From: DATFQI01 sp963816955
GTDB lineage: Bacteria; Actinomycetota; Thermoleophilia; Solirubrobacterales; Solirubrobacteraceae
Length of the DNA: 64,000 nt
Assembly (NCBI GenBank): GCA_963816955.1
Contig: CAWFME010000003.1
Span: 395,123 to 459,122, forward strand
Direction of reading: 5' to 3'
Shown here: positions 43,725 to 52,692 of the stretch, one piece after another
Layout of the letters: every line of letters starts with the position of its first letter
Position numbering within the stretch: position 1 is the stretch's first letter
Program-made: the position numbers and the translations under genes
Notes under the pieces: model-generated
What the model was told of the DNA's origin: nothing
What the model saw: only the letters and a program-made list of their open reading frames with translations
Database searches by the model: none

Positions 43725-43912
43725 GTGGCTCCTCCGATCCTCTGCGCCGCCGGCCTCGGCCAGCTGCTCGATCGTGGCGAGCGCCGCGGCCTGAATCATG
43801 AGCCGTCCTGCGGTGGCCCGACGCTCCATTGCGGGGACCGTAGCCCCGGCGGCCCGCCGTGACTTCGCCCGAACCGAGCATCTTTGGGCGGACCTTGTAT
43901 GGCCAGATCTGG

Positions 43913-45604
43913 CTATCTACCGACGTCGTCGACCACGCCTGACCGCACTGCATAGGCGGCCGCGGCGGTGCGCGAGGGCAGATCGAGCTTTCGCAGGATG
44001 TTGGTGACGTGGCGATGAACGGTGTGCTCTGAGACGACCAGCCGCTCGGCGATCTGCCGGTTGGTGAGCCCCTCGGCGAGGAGCGCCAGCACCTCGCGCT
44101 CGCGCCGCGTGACCGCGGGCGCTCCTGGACGATCTCCGCCGCCACGAATCGAGACCTCGAGCAGTCGGCGGGCACGCTCGGCCTCCGCCACGGCCCCCAA
44201 CCCGAGCAGGCGATCCATGGCCGTGGTCGCCTCGCGCTCGGCGAGATCGGTTCGACCCGTAGCGGCGAGGCTCGTCGCCAACTCGATCCGCGCCTGCGAG
44301 GCCTCGAACGGTGCGCCGATCCGCTGGAAGCGATCGACGGCGTCCTCGAGCAGCATCCTCGCCCGCTCATGCTCGCCGCCCGCCGCCGCGAGCAATCCCT
44401 CGGCCAGCTCGGTGGAGGCTCGCAGCGGCTCGGTCCCGACGAGCCGCTTGATCTCATGCAGGGACTCCAACGCCGAACGCGCCTGCTCGAACTCGCCCCG
44501 TGCTATCCGAGCGCGAACCAGCAGCTGGAGCGCCGGGGCGCGCTCGAGCTTGCGCTCGACGGGCGCCTGGCGCAGCAGCCGCTCGACCAACTCCACCGAC
44601 CGACGCGCGTCGCCCTCATCGAGTGCCAGCCGCGCCCTGCAGAGCTGCACCGGCCCCGACTCCCCCGCTCCATCGAGCAGCAGCGCCGCCTCCTGCGCCC
44701 GACCCTGCCTTCGCCTCAGCTCCGCGAGGCCGACCAGCGGGCCTCCCACCATCGCCGGGCGGGAGTGGGAGAAGTCCTCGACCGAGGCCTCCAACATCTC
44801 CTCGGCGTTCGTCCATCGCCCCCGCCAGAGCTCGACCGCGCCGTATTCGGCGCGGCAGAAAGCGAGCATGTAGCGGCTCCCGTAGCGCTGCGCGAACTCG
44901 GCGATCCGGTCGCACCAGGCAAACGCGCGCTCGTAGTCGGACACGGCCGTGCAGGCACTGACCATGAAGCAGCACGCCCAGGCGCCTGAGATCGGGATCG
45001 TCGCCTCACCCGCCATGGCGGTCGCGGTCGCCTCGTCGAGGCAGCGCATCCCGTCCTCGACCTGCGCGCAGGCGACGAGGGCGGCTCCTTGGAGCGCGAG
45101 TCCGAGCATCTCGAGGTCGGCGACGTCGAATCGCCGCCCGGCCTCGGCCGCGCGAGCGCCGAGCTCCCCCGTCTTCGCGGTATCGCCCGAGAGGTGGGCG
45201 ATATAGCCCTCGTGGAAGGCCAGCCAGCCGTGCTCCGGCCCGGGTTCGATCTTGTCGAGCAGTCGTCCCGCCCGCCTCAACCAGCCGGCCGCCACCGCCG
45301 CCGCGCCGCGGAAGTCGAGCTGGTCGGCCGCGAGCCACGTGGCCATTCGCGCGGCGCTCGCGCGCTCCCCGCGCCGGCGGTAGAGGTGGTAGGCGCGCTC
45401 GCGCGCATCGAACACCGCCTCGGCGTCATCGAGCCACCACGCAGCCCAACTGAGCCCTTCGAGGGCGTCCGGCGTTTCCTCGCAGTCGAGAGCTTCCGCG
45501 AAGGCAGCGCTCGCGGCCGCCCACTCTCCGTCGGCGAGCCGAGCCCAGCCGGCCGAGAGCGGATCGGACGCGGTGCCCTCCGGTGGCTTTGCCATCGGGG
45601 CCAT
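43913..45604 (-). CDS. TPR-containing LuxR-family regulator
   Basis: 563 residues. Most of the protein (about 15-485) is helical repeats of TPR type (LADGEWAAASAAFAEALDCE, RRFDVADLEMLGLALQGAAL). The C-terminus is a LuxR helix-turn-helix, VTRREREVLALLAEGLTNRQ then IAERLVVSEHTVHRHVTNIL. There is no ATPase domain. It likely senses a partner through the repeats and activates neighbours, perhaps the methyltransferase downstream. ATG 45604 is chosen over far upstream in-frame starts because upstream sequence is non-homologous; GAGGCG precedes it. Confidence 0.88.
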   Translation of the reverse strand: MAPMAKPPEGTASDPLSAGWARLADGEWAAASAAFAEALDCEETPDALEGLSWAAWWLDDAEAVFDARERAYHLYRRRGERASAARMATWLAADQLDFRGAAAVAAGWLRRAGRLLDKIEPGPEHGWLAFHEGYIAHLSGDTAKTGELGARAAEAGRRFDVADLEMLGLALQGAALVACAQVEDGMRCLDEATATAMAGEATIPISGAWACCFMVSACTAVSDYERAFAWCDRIAEFAQRYGSRYMLAFCRAEYGAVELWRGRWTNAEEMLEASVEDFSHSRPAMVGGPLVGLAELRRRQGRAQEAALLLDGAGESGPVQLCRARLALDEGDARRSVELVERLLRQAPVERKLERAPALQLLVRARIARGEFEQARSALESLHEIKRLVGTEPLRASTELAEGLLAAAGGEHERARMLLEDAVDRFQRIGAPFEASQARIELATSLAATGRTDLAEREATTAMDRLLGLGAVAEAERARRLLEVSIRGGGDRPGAPAVTRREREVLALLAEGLTNRQIAERLVVSEHTVHRHVTNILRKLDLPSRTAAAAYAVRSGVVDDVGR

Positions 45605-45856
45605 TGTCGCGCCTCGATCGCGCCCGGCGACGGCCGCCGTTCGACCCGCCCGCGTAGGGCGCGAAGCGACCGCGCCCGCATGTCCGCCGCCGCACTGACG
45701 TCGACGAGTGAACCTCCGGTCCGGCCGCGTTAGGGTCCACCTGACGTACGACCTCCGCTCGCGACGCGCGCCTCCGCGGCGTGTCAGCCGGAGGAAAGGA
45801 GCCGGCGATGACCCCTTCGACCGCACGTGCCGCCGTGTCGGCGTGAGCGCATCCGC

Positions 45857-47485
45857 ATGTCCGCCGTCGACGAGCTCGAACGTGGCCGCGCCCTGTGCGA
45901 GGGGGGCGAGTGGCGCGGTGCGTATGAGGCCTTGACGAGCGCGGACGAGGCGGCCGGGCTGGAGGCGGGCGACCTCGAGCGGCTGGCGACCTCGGCGTAC
46001 ATGCTCGGGCGCCTCGAGGCCTACATCGAGGTCCTCGGGCGGGCGCACCAGCGCCACCTCGACGCGGGTGCTCCGTTGCTCAGCGCGCGGTGCGCGTTCT
46101 GGACGGGAATGCAGCTCCTGCTGGCCGGCGAGATGGGGCGCGGGACGGGCTGGATCGGGCGCGCGGAGCGGCTCGTCAGCGAGCAGGACGCGGACTGCGT
46201 GGAGCGCGGCTATCTACGCCTGCCATCGGTCTTCCGCCACCAGATGGAGGGCGACTTCGAGATGGGCGGCGATGTCGCCGGCGAGGCGGCGGCGATCGCG
46301 CGCCGGTTCGCCGACGCGGACTTGTTCGCGCTGGCGCTGCACATCCAGGGCCACATGCGGGTCAAGGCGGGACGCGTTCCAGAGGGACTCGCGATGCTCG
46401 ACGAGGCGATGGTGGCGGTGACCGCGGGAGAGGTGTCGCCGATCGTCGCGGGCATGGTCTACTGCGGGGTGATCCTTGGCTGCCAGGACGCCTACGAGCC
46501 GCGCCGGGCGCAGGAGTGGACCGCGGCGCTGGCCCACTGGTGCGCGCGCCAGCCCGACATGGTCGCCTTCACGGGCCGCTGCCATGTCCACCGGGCGGAG
46601 TTGATGCAGCTCGAGGGCGCCTGGTCGGAAGCGCTCGAGGAGGCTCGCCGCGCGGCAGACCGCGCGGCACTGGGCAACCACCGCTCGGCGCTCGCCGCGG
46701 CAGCGTACGTGCAGGGCGAGGTGCACCGTCTCCGCGGGGCCTTCGCCGACGCCGAGGACGCCTACCGGCGCGCGCGCGAATGCGGGCGCGAGCCGCAGCC
46801 CGGGCTGGCGCTCCTGCGCCTGGCGCAGGGCGACGCACCGTCCGCGGCGGCCGCCGTCCGGCGCGTGCTGGCCGAGACCTCCGATCCGGCGCGACGCATC
46901 AGGCTGCTGCCAGCCTGCGTGGAGATCCTGCTCGCCGCCGGCGATCTCGACGCCGCGGGGCGCGCAGCGGACGAGCTGGAGAAGGCCGCTCGCGGGCACG
47001 AGGTCGGGGTGCTGCGGACGATCGCCGCGCAGGCCCGTGGCGCGGTCGCACTCGCCGCAGGCGACGCGGAGGCCGCGCTGCCGGAGCTGCGCCGGGCATG
47101 GCGGGTCTGGGAGGAGATCCAGGCGCCCTACGAGGCGGCGCGCGTGCGCGTCCTGATCGGCGCAGCCTGCCGTGATCTCGGCGATCAGGACGCGGCCGAG
47201 CTCGAGCTCGCCGCGGCACGCAGCACGTTCGAGCAGCTCGGGGCGGCGTCCGACGCCGAGCGCGTCCCGGCCATCGGCAGCGGCGGCGCAGAGCACGGCC
47301 TGACCGCGCGCGAGCTGCAGGTCCTCCGGCTCGTCGCCGGGGGGCGCACGAACCGGGCGATCGCCCAGGCGCTCGTCGTGAGCGAGCGCACCGTCGACCG
47401 GCACGTCAGCAACATCCTCGCGAAGCTCCGCGTGCCCTCGCGTGCCGCGGCCACCGCCTACGCCTACGAGCACCGGCTGCTGTGA
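45857..47485 (+). CDS. TPR-containing LuxR-family regulator
   Basis: 542 residues from ATG 45857. Helical repeats fill residues 1-470 (RGRALCEGGEWRGAYEALTS, MEGDFEMGGDVAGEAAAIAR). The C-terminal LuxR domain is LTARELQVLRLVAGGRTNRA then VSERTVDRHVSNILAKLRVP. It is paralogous in layout to the divergently oriented gene at 43913-45604, which suggests a duplicated regulator. Immediately downstream is the flavin monooxygenase gene, a plausible target. Confidence 0.88.
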   Translation: MSAVDELERGRALCEGGEWRGAYEALTSADEAAGLEAGDLERLATSAYMLGRLEAYIEVLGRAHQRHLDAGAPLLSARCAFWTGMQLLLAGEMGRGTGWIGRAERLVSEQDADCVERGYLRLPSVFRHQMEGDFEMGGDVAGEAAAIARRFADADLFALALHIQGHMRVKAGRVPEGLAMLDEAMVAVTAGEVSPIVAGMVYCGVILGCQDAYEPRRAQEWTAALAHWCARQPDMVAFTGRCHVHRAELMQLEGAWSEALEEARRAADRAALGNHRSALAAAAYVQGEVHRLRGAFADAEDAYRRARECGREPQPGLALLRLAQGDAPSAAAAVRRVLAETSDPARRIRLLPACVEILLAAGDLDAAGRAADELEKAARGHEVGVLRTIAAQARGAVALAAGDAEAALPELRRAWRVWEEIQAPYEAARVRVLIGAACRDLGDQDAAELELAAARSTFEQLGAASDAERVPAIGSGGAEHGLTARELQVLRLVAGGRTNRAIAQALVVSERTVDRHVSNILAKLRVPSRAAATAYAYEHRLL

Positions 47486-47603
47486 CGTCGGCGTGGGTGG
47501 AACCACCCACGCCGCGGCGCCCCGCAGGATGGGTGGTCCGGCCGATGCGCCGCCGCAGAACCGCACGTACGGTCGGTGGCAACCGAGACGGAGCGAGGAA
47601 GCC

Positions 47604-48713
47604 ATGACCGAGAGCGTCGAGACAGTCATCATCGGCGGGGGCCAGGCGGGCCTGGCCACCGGCTACCACCTGGCCGAGAAGGATCGCTCGTTCGTGATCC
47701 TCGAGGCCAACGAGCGGATCGGCGACAACTGGCGCCGCCACTACGACTCCCTGCGCCTGTACAGCCCAATGCGCTACACCGCGCTGCCGGGCTGGGCGGG
47801 CATGCTCGACCCCTGGACCTATCCGTCCAAGGACGAGCTCGCGGACTACCTCGAGGGCTATGCGGAGCACTTCGAGCTGCCCGTGATCACCGGCGTGCGC
47901 GTCGACATGCTCCGTAGGGACGGCACTCGCTACCTCGTGCGCGCCGGCGTGCACCGCTTCACAGCCTCCAACGTGGTCATCGCCTCGGGCACCTTCCAAG
48001 AGCCGATCGTGCCGGAGTTCGCCGGGCAGCTGGACCCCGGCATCACCCAGATGCACTCGTCGGGGTATCGCAACCCCGGACAGCTCGCCCCGGGTCCCGT
48101 CCTGGTCGTCGGCGCCGCCCACTCGGGGGCGGACATCGCGCTGGAGGTCGCCGGCCGGCACCCGACCGTGCTGTCGGGTCGCGTCAACGGCGAGCTGCCG
48201 TTCGACATCGAGGGCCGCGCCGCGCGCGTGGCGCTGCCGATCCTGTGGCGGGTGGCGAACCACCTGCTGACGATGCGCACGCCGATCGGCCGCAAGCTGC
48301 GGCCGAAGATCCGCGCGCACGGTGGGCCGCTGCTGCGCGTCAAGCGCGCCGACCTGGAGGCCGCTGGCGTCGAGCACGTCGAGGAGCGCGTCGCCGGCGT
48401 GCGCGACGGGCGTCCCGTCCTCGACGGCGGGCGCACGCTCGACGTCGCGAACGTGATCTGGTGCACGGGATTCGGCAAGGACGTCAGCTGGCTCGACATC
48501 CCCGTCACGGGCGAGGACGGCTGGCCCGAGCAGGACCGCGGCGTGGTCGAGCACGCGCCCGGCCTGTACTTCGTCGGGCTGCCGTTCCTCTATTCGTTCG
48601 CGTCGATGCTCGTCGGGGGCGTCGGCCGCGACGCCGGGCGCGTCGCCGACCACATCGCCGACCGCGGCGTGCGACACGCGGAGGAGGCGGCGCCGAGCCT
48701 CGTGGCCGCGTGA
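47604..48713 (+). CDS. Flavin-containing monooxygenase (YUC/CzcO-like)
   Basis: 369 residues. Start ATG 47604 after GAGCGAGGAA. TVIIGGGQAGLATGYHLAEK is the FAD-binding GxGxxG fold and RIGDNWRRHYDSLRLYSPMR the flavin-contact segment. GPVLVVGAAHSGADIALEVA is the NADPH Rossmann motif and NVIWCTGFGKDVSWLDIP the late (A)TGY-like segment. Members hydroxylate or oxidise small lipophilic substrates. The canonical FxGxxxHxxxY/F fingerprint is altered to FAGQLDPGITQMHSSGYRN, as in many actinobacterial members. Confidence 0.87.
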   Translation: MTESVETVIIGGGQAGLATGYHLAEKDRSFVILEANERIGDNWRRHYDSLRLYSPMRYTALPGWAGMLDPWTYPSKDELADYLEGYAEHFELPVITGVRVDMLRRDGTRYLVRAGVHRFTASNVVIASGTFQEPIVPEFAGQLDPGITQMHSSGYRNPGQLAPGPVLVVGAAHSGADIALEVAGRHPTVLSGRVNGELPFDIEGRAARVALPILWRVANHLLTMRTPIGRKLRPKIRAHGGPLLRVKRADLEAAGVEHVEERVAGVRDGRPVLDGGRTLDVANVIWCTGFGKDVSWLDIPVTGEDGWPEQDRGVVEHAPGLYFVGLPFLYSFASMLVGGVGRDAGRVADHIADRGVRHAEEAAPSLVAA

Positions 48714-48727
48714 CCGGTGCCATCAGC

Positions 48728-48747
48728 CGGCCGGCCGGCCGGCCGGC
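48728..48747. repeat. CCGG tetranucleotide run
   Basis: Five consecutive CCGG units, self-complementary, just after the monooxygenase stop codon. It could form a hairpin or simply be a slippage tract. There is no T-tract. Confidence 0.6.
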
Positions 48748-48865
48748 ACGGCACCCGGCTGCTCCCAAATCTTGACGCTGCAGGCACTCGGGGACGCCCG
48801 GCCCGCCGTGCTGCTCGTACTTGTGGATCGACAGGCGCCCGGTGGAGCTGCGCGAAGTCCTCCTG

Positions 48866-48935
48866 GGCCGGCCGACTCGACGCGGATGAGTTGCGTCAGC
48901 TCGACGATGCGCTCGCGGTCGTGTTTGGCCTCTAG
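48866..48935 (+). pseudogene. Duplicate of the mazF 3' end
   Basis: 70 bp that match 2797-2866 at 66 positions, encoding GRLDADELRQLDDALAVVFG and a stop, against GRLDADELSQLDDALAVVFG in the intact toxin. The preceding 80 bp (from about 48783) show no convincing MazF sequence in any one frame. It is therefore the 3' scrap of a second MazF-type gene, or a duplication of the first. Non-functional. Confidence 0.8.
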
Positions 48936-48982
48936 AGGGCTCAGGAGGAACCCATCCGCGTCGACGGCTGTAGGCTCGGGCG

Positions 48983-49171
48983 ATGGCTCGATCGACTGCG
49001 CTGGTACGCCCCCGCGACGCGCGCGTGATCGCGGGGGTGTGTGCCGGCCTCGCGCGACGGTTCGGGATGAAGCCGTGGCAGGTCCGCTTGATCTTCGTGG
49101 TCTCGTGCCTGCTTCCCGGGCCGCAGTTCCTGCTCTACATCGTGCTCTGGATCGTCTTGCCGACCGGCTGA
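48983..49171 (+). CDS. PspC-domain membrane protein
   Basis: 62 residues: RDARVIAGVCAGLARRFGMK then PWQVRLIFVVSCLLPGPQFL is the PspC domain, with a C-terminal transmembrane helix (LLYIVLWIVLPTG). PspC proteins belong to envelope-stress responses or act as membrane-bound regulators. This is the minimal stand-alone form. It sits between a decayed toxin fragment and a convergent cupin gene. Confidence 0.88.
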   Translation: MARSTALVRPRDARVIAGVCAGLARRFGMKPWQVRLIFVVSCLLPGPQFLLYIVLWIVLPTG

Positions 49172-49180
49172 GCGCGGATG

Positions 49181-49663
49181 TCAGAAGTCGACGGCCTGCA
49201 CGCCGTAGGTCTCGGCCGCGGCGATCGTGCGCGTGATCTCGTCGGCGTCGAGGGGCGGGGCGGGGCCGTCGTCCGTGGCCGGGCGGCCGGACTCGCGGAA
49301 GAAGCCCTCCATCCCGGCGGGGCTGAAGCCGACGAGGATGCGGGCGGGGTGGTCGCCGGCGTTGCGGAAGTTGTGCACGGTGCCTCGGCGCACGACGGCG
49401 AAGCCGCCGGGGCCGAGGGTGTGGAGCTCGTCGCCGATGCGGATCTCGAACTCTCCGTCGAGGACGTAGAAGAACTCGTCTTCGCGCGTGTGGATGTGTG
49501 GAGGCGGGCCGCCGCCGGGGGCGGTGAGGTTCTCGAGGAGCAGGAGGCGGCCGTCGGTGTCCTGGCCGGTGGCCTTGAGGGTCATCGTGTCGCCGACGAT
49601 CCAGATCCGCTCGCCCTCGCCTGTGGGGAGGCTGTAGCCGGTGGGGATGGAGGTGCTGGTCAT
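49181..49663 (-). CDS. Cupin-domain protein
   Basis: 160 residues from ATG 49663. PPPHIHTREDEFFYVLDGEF is cupin motif 1 and GPGGFAVVRRGTVHNFRNAG motif 2, so a single metal-binding barrel. The overall plan, including ILVGFSPAGMEGFFRESGRP, parallels the cupins at 5202 and 61743. It is divergent from a LysR gene with 69 bp between starts, so LysR is the probable regulator. Substrate unknown. Confidence 0.87.
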   Translation of the reverse strand: MTSTSIPTGYSLPTGEGERIWIVGDTMTLKATGQDTDGRLLLLENLTAPGGGPPPHIHTREDEFFYVLDGEFEIRIGDELHTLGPGGFAVVRRGTVHNFRNAGDHPARILVGFSPAGMEGFFRESGRPATDDGPAPPLDADEITRTIAAAETYGVQAVDF

Positions 49664-49709
49664 GACCGGATGGTCGCCGCGCTGAGCTATGAGCGCCACT
49701 TCATCAGCT

Positions 49710-49724
49710 TCTATCTCCAGTAGA
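49710..49724. promoter_or_regulatory. Candidate LysR-binding dyad
   Basis: TCTA-N7-TAGA lies between the cupin and LysR starts, 9 bp before the LysR ATG. LysR proteins often bind short interrupted dyads in such divergent gaps. The arms are only 4 bp, so this is weak. Confidence 0.3.
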
Positions 49725-49732
49725 GTTGCTTC

Positions 49733-50677
49733 ATGGTGCTCGGAGACGCACAGCGGCTGCGGGCGTTCGCGCTGGTGCTCGACCTCGGCTCGGTCTCGGC
49801 GGCGGCGAGCGTGCTCGGCTACACCCAGTCGGCGGTGTCGCAGCAGCTGGCTGCGCTCGAGCGCGAGGTCGGGGCGGCGCTCGTCGACCGCTCGCAGCGG
49901 CCGCTGCGCGCGACTCGCGAGGGTGAGGTCCTACGGCCCCACGTCGAGCGCGTGCTCGCCGCGCTGGGCACCGCGGACGCCGCCGTTCAGGACATGCGCG
50001 GCGGCACGACCCGGCTGCGGCTGGCCGCGTTCGGCAGCGCGCTGTCCTCGTTCGTGCCCGCCGCCGTGCGCGACCTGCGGCGCGCGCATCCGGAGCTCGT
50101 CGTGGAGGTCCTGCAGCTCGAGACCCGCGAAGCGGTCGAACGGCTGCGCGCGGGAGAGGCCGACCTCGCGGTGGTCCACCACATACCCGGAGTGGCCGTG
50201 CCGGAGACGGCGGGGCTCGAGCGGCGGCGCCTGCTCGTCGACCGGCTCCACGTCGTCCTCCCTTCCGGCCACAAGCTCGCGCGGCGCGAGACCGTCAGCC
50301 TCGCCGACCTCGAGGGTGAGCCGTTCGTGCTGCCCCGCCGCGACACGCCCGCGGGGCGCTTCCGCTCGCTGGTCGAGCACTTGTGCGCGCAGGCCGGCTT
50401 CGCTCCCGAGGTCGCTTACGAGCTCGACGACCTGCCCGCCGCGCAGGCGTTCGCCGCCGCCGGCATCGCGGTCGTGCCGATGCACGGGCTCACGCTGAGC
50501 ACGCTTCCATACGGCGCCACCTCCCGGCCGCTGGCCGAGCGCGACGACGGGAGCCGCACGGTCGAGGCGCTCGCCCCGATCGCGGCGCGCACGCCGACGG
50601 TCGACGAGCTGCTCCGGCTCTTGGTGGGCGCAGCCCGCAGCCGGGAAAACACCTGCCCCCGCGGCGCGCCGGATTAG
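49733..50677 (+). CDS. LysR-family transcriptional regulator
   Basis: 314 residues. The N-terminal winged helix is RLRAFALVLDLGSVSAAASV then LGYTQSAVSQQLAALEREVG, the canonical LysR HTH. The effector-binding domain (about 95-300) shows LAAFGSALSSFVPAAVRDLR and VVPMHGLTLSTLPYGATSRP. It probably autoregulates and controls the divergent cupin gene. The histidine kinase gene begins 15 bp downstream. Confidence 0.92.
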   Translation: MVLGDAQRLRAFALVLDLGSVSAAASVLGYTQSAVSQQLAALEREVGAALVDRSQRPLRATREGEVLRPHVERVLAALGTADAAVQDMRGGTTRLRLAAFGSALSSFVPAAVRDLRRAHPELVVEVLQLETREAVERLRAGEADLAVVHHIPGVAVPETAGLERRRLLVDRLHVVLPSGHKLARRETVSLADLEGEPFVLPRRDTPAGRFRSLVEHLCAQAGFAPEVAYELDDLPAAQAFAAAGIAVVPMHGLTLSTLPYGATSRPLAERDDGSRTVEALAPIAARTPTVDELLRLLVGAARSRENTCPRGAPD

Positions 50678-50692
50678 ACTCGCGCTTGGCCC

Positions 50693-52690
50693 ATGACCGC
50701 GCTCCAGATCGGACGGTACGAGGGGCCGGCCGTCTACGCCGGCGCGGTCGTCCTCGCGGCGGGCGCGTACTACCTCACCGGCCGGATCGGGCTCGAGCTC
50801 CTGTACCTCGACGGTGCGGTGGCCGCCATCTGGCCGCCGGCCGGCCTCGGGCTCGCGGTCCTGTTCCTGTTCGGTATCCGGCTGTGGCCCGCGATCGTGA
50901 TCGGCGACCTGTTGCTCGGCGACTTCTCGACGCCGCTCGGGACCGTGCTGGGACAGGTGGTCGGCAACACGCTGGCGATCGTGGCGGCCGCGTGGCTGCT
51001 GCGCCGCTTCACGCTCGGGCGCGGCTCGCTGGAGCGGGTGACCGACGTGCTGGCGTTCGTGGTGTGCGCGCTCGTCGCGGCCGTGATCAGCGCGGCGTTC
51101 GGGCCGCTCTCGCTGCGACTGGGCGACGTGATCGCCCCCGACGATCTCGGGCGCGTGGTCAGGACGTGGACGCTCGGCGATGCGGCCGGCACGCTCGTCC
51201 TGGCGCCCGTGATCATGGTCTGGGCGAGCGCCGGCGTGCACGGGTTCGACCGCCGGAGGCTGATCGAGGGCGGGATCGTGCTCGCCCTGCTGGTGGCGCT
51301 GACGACGCTGCCGCCGCAGCGCGACGTGCCCTTCATCGTCTTCCCGGTCCTGCTGTGGGCGGCGATCCGCTTCGGGCCCCGCGGGGCGGCGACCGCGATC
51401 CTCGTCGTCTGCGGGATCGCGGTCTGGAACACGGCCGAGAACGACGGGCCGTTCGTGCGCGAGTCGATCACGGACAGCCTGCTCGCGACGCAGCTGTTCA
51501 TCGCCACCTCGGCGCTCACCTCGCTGCTGCTCGCCGCGGTGACCGCGGAGCGCTCCAAGGCGGAGAAGGCCCAGCGCAAGCTCGCCGACGAGCAGGCCGC
51601 GCTGCGCCGGGTGGCCACGCTGGTGGCCGCGGCCGTGCCGCCGAGCCGCGTGTTCGAGCAGGTGACCAACGAGGTCGCGCTGCTGCTGGGCGTGCCCGGC
51701 GCGAGCCTCGTGCGCTACGAGGACACGGGCACGGCGACGGTGGTGGGCGGCTGGAGCGACGACGGCAAGCTGCGGCTGCCCGTGGGGAGCACGATCGACC
51801 TCGACGGCGACACGGTCGTCGCGCGCGTCCTGCGCAGCGGCAGCCCGCAGCGCGCCGAGTACGCCGGTGCGGGCGGCACGCTGGCCGAGAAGCTCCAAGA
51901 CGCCGGGTACCGCGCCGCCGTGGCCGCGCCGGTCACGGTCGGCGGCGGGCTGTGGGGCGCGCTCGCCGCCGGGACCCGGTCGGCCGACGCGCTCGCAGAC
52001 GGCGCCGAGCAGCGGCTGCTGGACTTCGCCGAGCTGGTCGCCCAGGCGATCGCCAACGCCGACGCCACAGCGCAGCTGGCCGCCTCCCGCGCGCGCATCG
52101 TCGAGGCCGGCGACAAGGAGCGCCGCCGGCTCGAGCGCAACCTGCACGACGGGGCGCAGCAGCGGCTCGTGTCGGTCGCGCTCGACCTGCGGGTCGTCGG
52201 CGCGCAGCTCGAGAAGGACCCGGAGGCCGCTGGGGAGCTGCTGGCCGCCGCTCGCGACCAGCTCTCCCAGGGGCTCGACGAGCTACGCGAGCTGGCGCGC
52301 GGCATCCACCCGGCCGTGCTGACCGACCGCGGCCTCGGGCCCGCGCTCGAGTCGCTCGCGGTGCGCGCCCCGCTGCCGATCGAGATCACCGAGCTGCCTG
52401 ACGAGCGCCTGTCGGGCCCGGTCGAGGCGGCCGCCTACTACGTCGTCGCCGAGTCGATCACGAACGTCGCCAAGTACGCGCAGGCCTCGCACGCGAGCGT
52501 CAGCGTGCGGCGCTCGAACGGCCGCGCGCTGGTGACGGTCGCCGACGACGGCGTCGGCGGCGCGGATCCGACCCGCGGCACGGGCCTGCGCGGGCTGGCC
52601 GACCGGGTGGCGGCGCTCGACGGCGTCTTCGCGGTCGAGAGCACGCCGGCACAAGGGACCCGGGTCAGCGCCGAGATCCCGTGCGCGTGA
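50693..52690 (+). CDS. MASE1-GAF sensor histidine kinase (NarL-class)
   Basis: 665 residues. An N-terminal MASE1 membrane sensor with about eight helices (1-300; YYLTGRIGLELLYLDGAVAA then IWPPAGLGLAVLF) is followed by a GAF-like domain (about 315-465). The HisKA_3 box follows (KERRRLERNLHDGAQQRLVS, with the phosphorylatable His). The HATPase domain ends in ESITNVAKYAQASHASVSVR and TRGTGLRGLADRVAALDGVF. It should pair with a NarL-type response regulator, but none is adjacent. The converging large LuxR protein lacks a receiver domain. Confidence 0.9.
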   Translation: MTALQIGRYEGPAVYAGAVVLAAGAYYLTGRIGLELLYLDGAVAAIWPPAGLGLAVLFLFGIRLWPAIVIGDLLLGDFSTPLGTVLGQVVGNTLAIVAAAWLLRRFTLGRGSLERVTDVLAFVVCALVAAVISAAFGPLSLRLGDVIAPDDLGRVVRTWTLGDAAGTLVLAPVIMVWASAGVHGFDRRRLIEGGIVLALLVALTTLPPQRDVPFIVFPVLLWAAIRFGPRGAATAILVVCGIAVWNTAENDGPFVRESITDSLLATQLFIATSALTSLLLAAVTAERSKAEKAQRKLADEQAALRRVATLVAAAVPPSRVFEQVTNEVALLLGVPGASLVRYEDTGTATVVGGWSDDGKLRLPVGSTIDLDGDTVVARVLRSGSPQRAEYAGAGGTLAEKLQDAGYRAAVAAPVTVGGGLWGALAAGTRSADALADGAEQRLLDFAELVAQAIANADATAQLAASRARIVEAGDKERRRLERNLHDGAQQRLVSVALDLRVVGAQLEKDPEAAGELLAAARDQLSQGLDELRELARGIHPAVLTDRGLGPALESLAVRAPLPIEITELPDERLSGPVEAAAYYVVAESITNVAKYAQASHASVSVRRSNGRALVTVADDGVGGADPTRGTGLRGLADRVAALDGVFAVESTPAQGTRVSAEIPCA

Positions 52691-52692
52691 CC

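Noticed and set aside
48728..48747. CRISPR-like or satellite array
   Set aside because: Only a 20-bp CCGG run; no spacers or repeat units. No CRISPR array was found in the window.
49931..52147. 738-codon minus-strand open frame
   Set aside because: Antisense of the LysR and histidine kinase genes; no recognisable domains.
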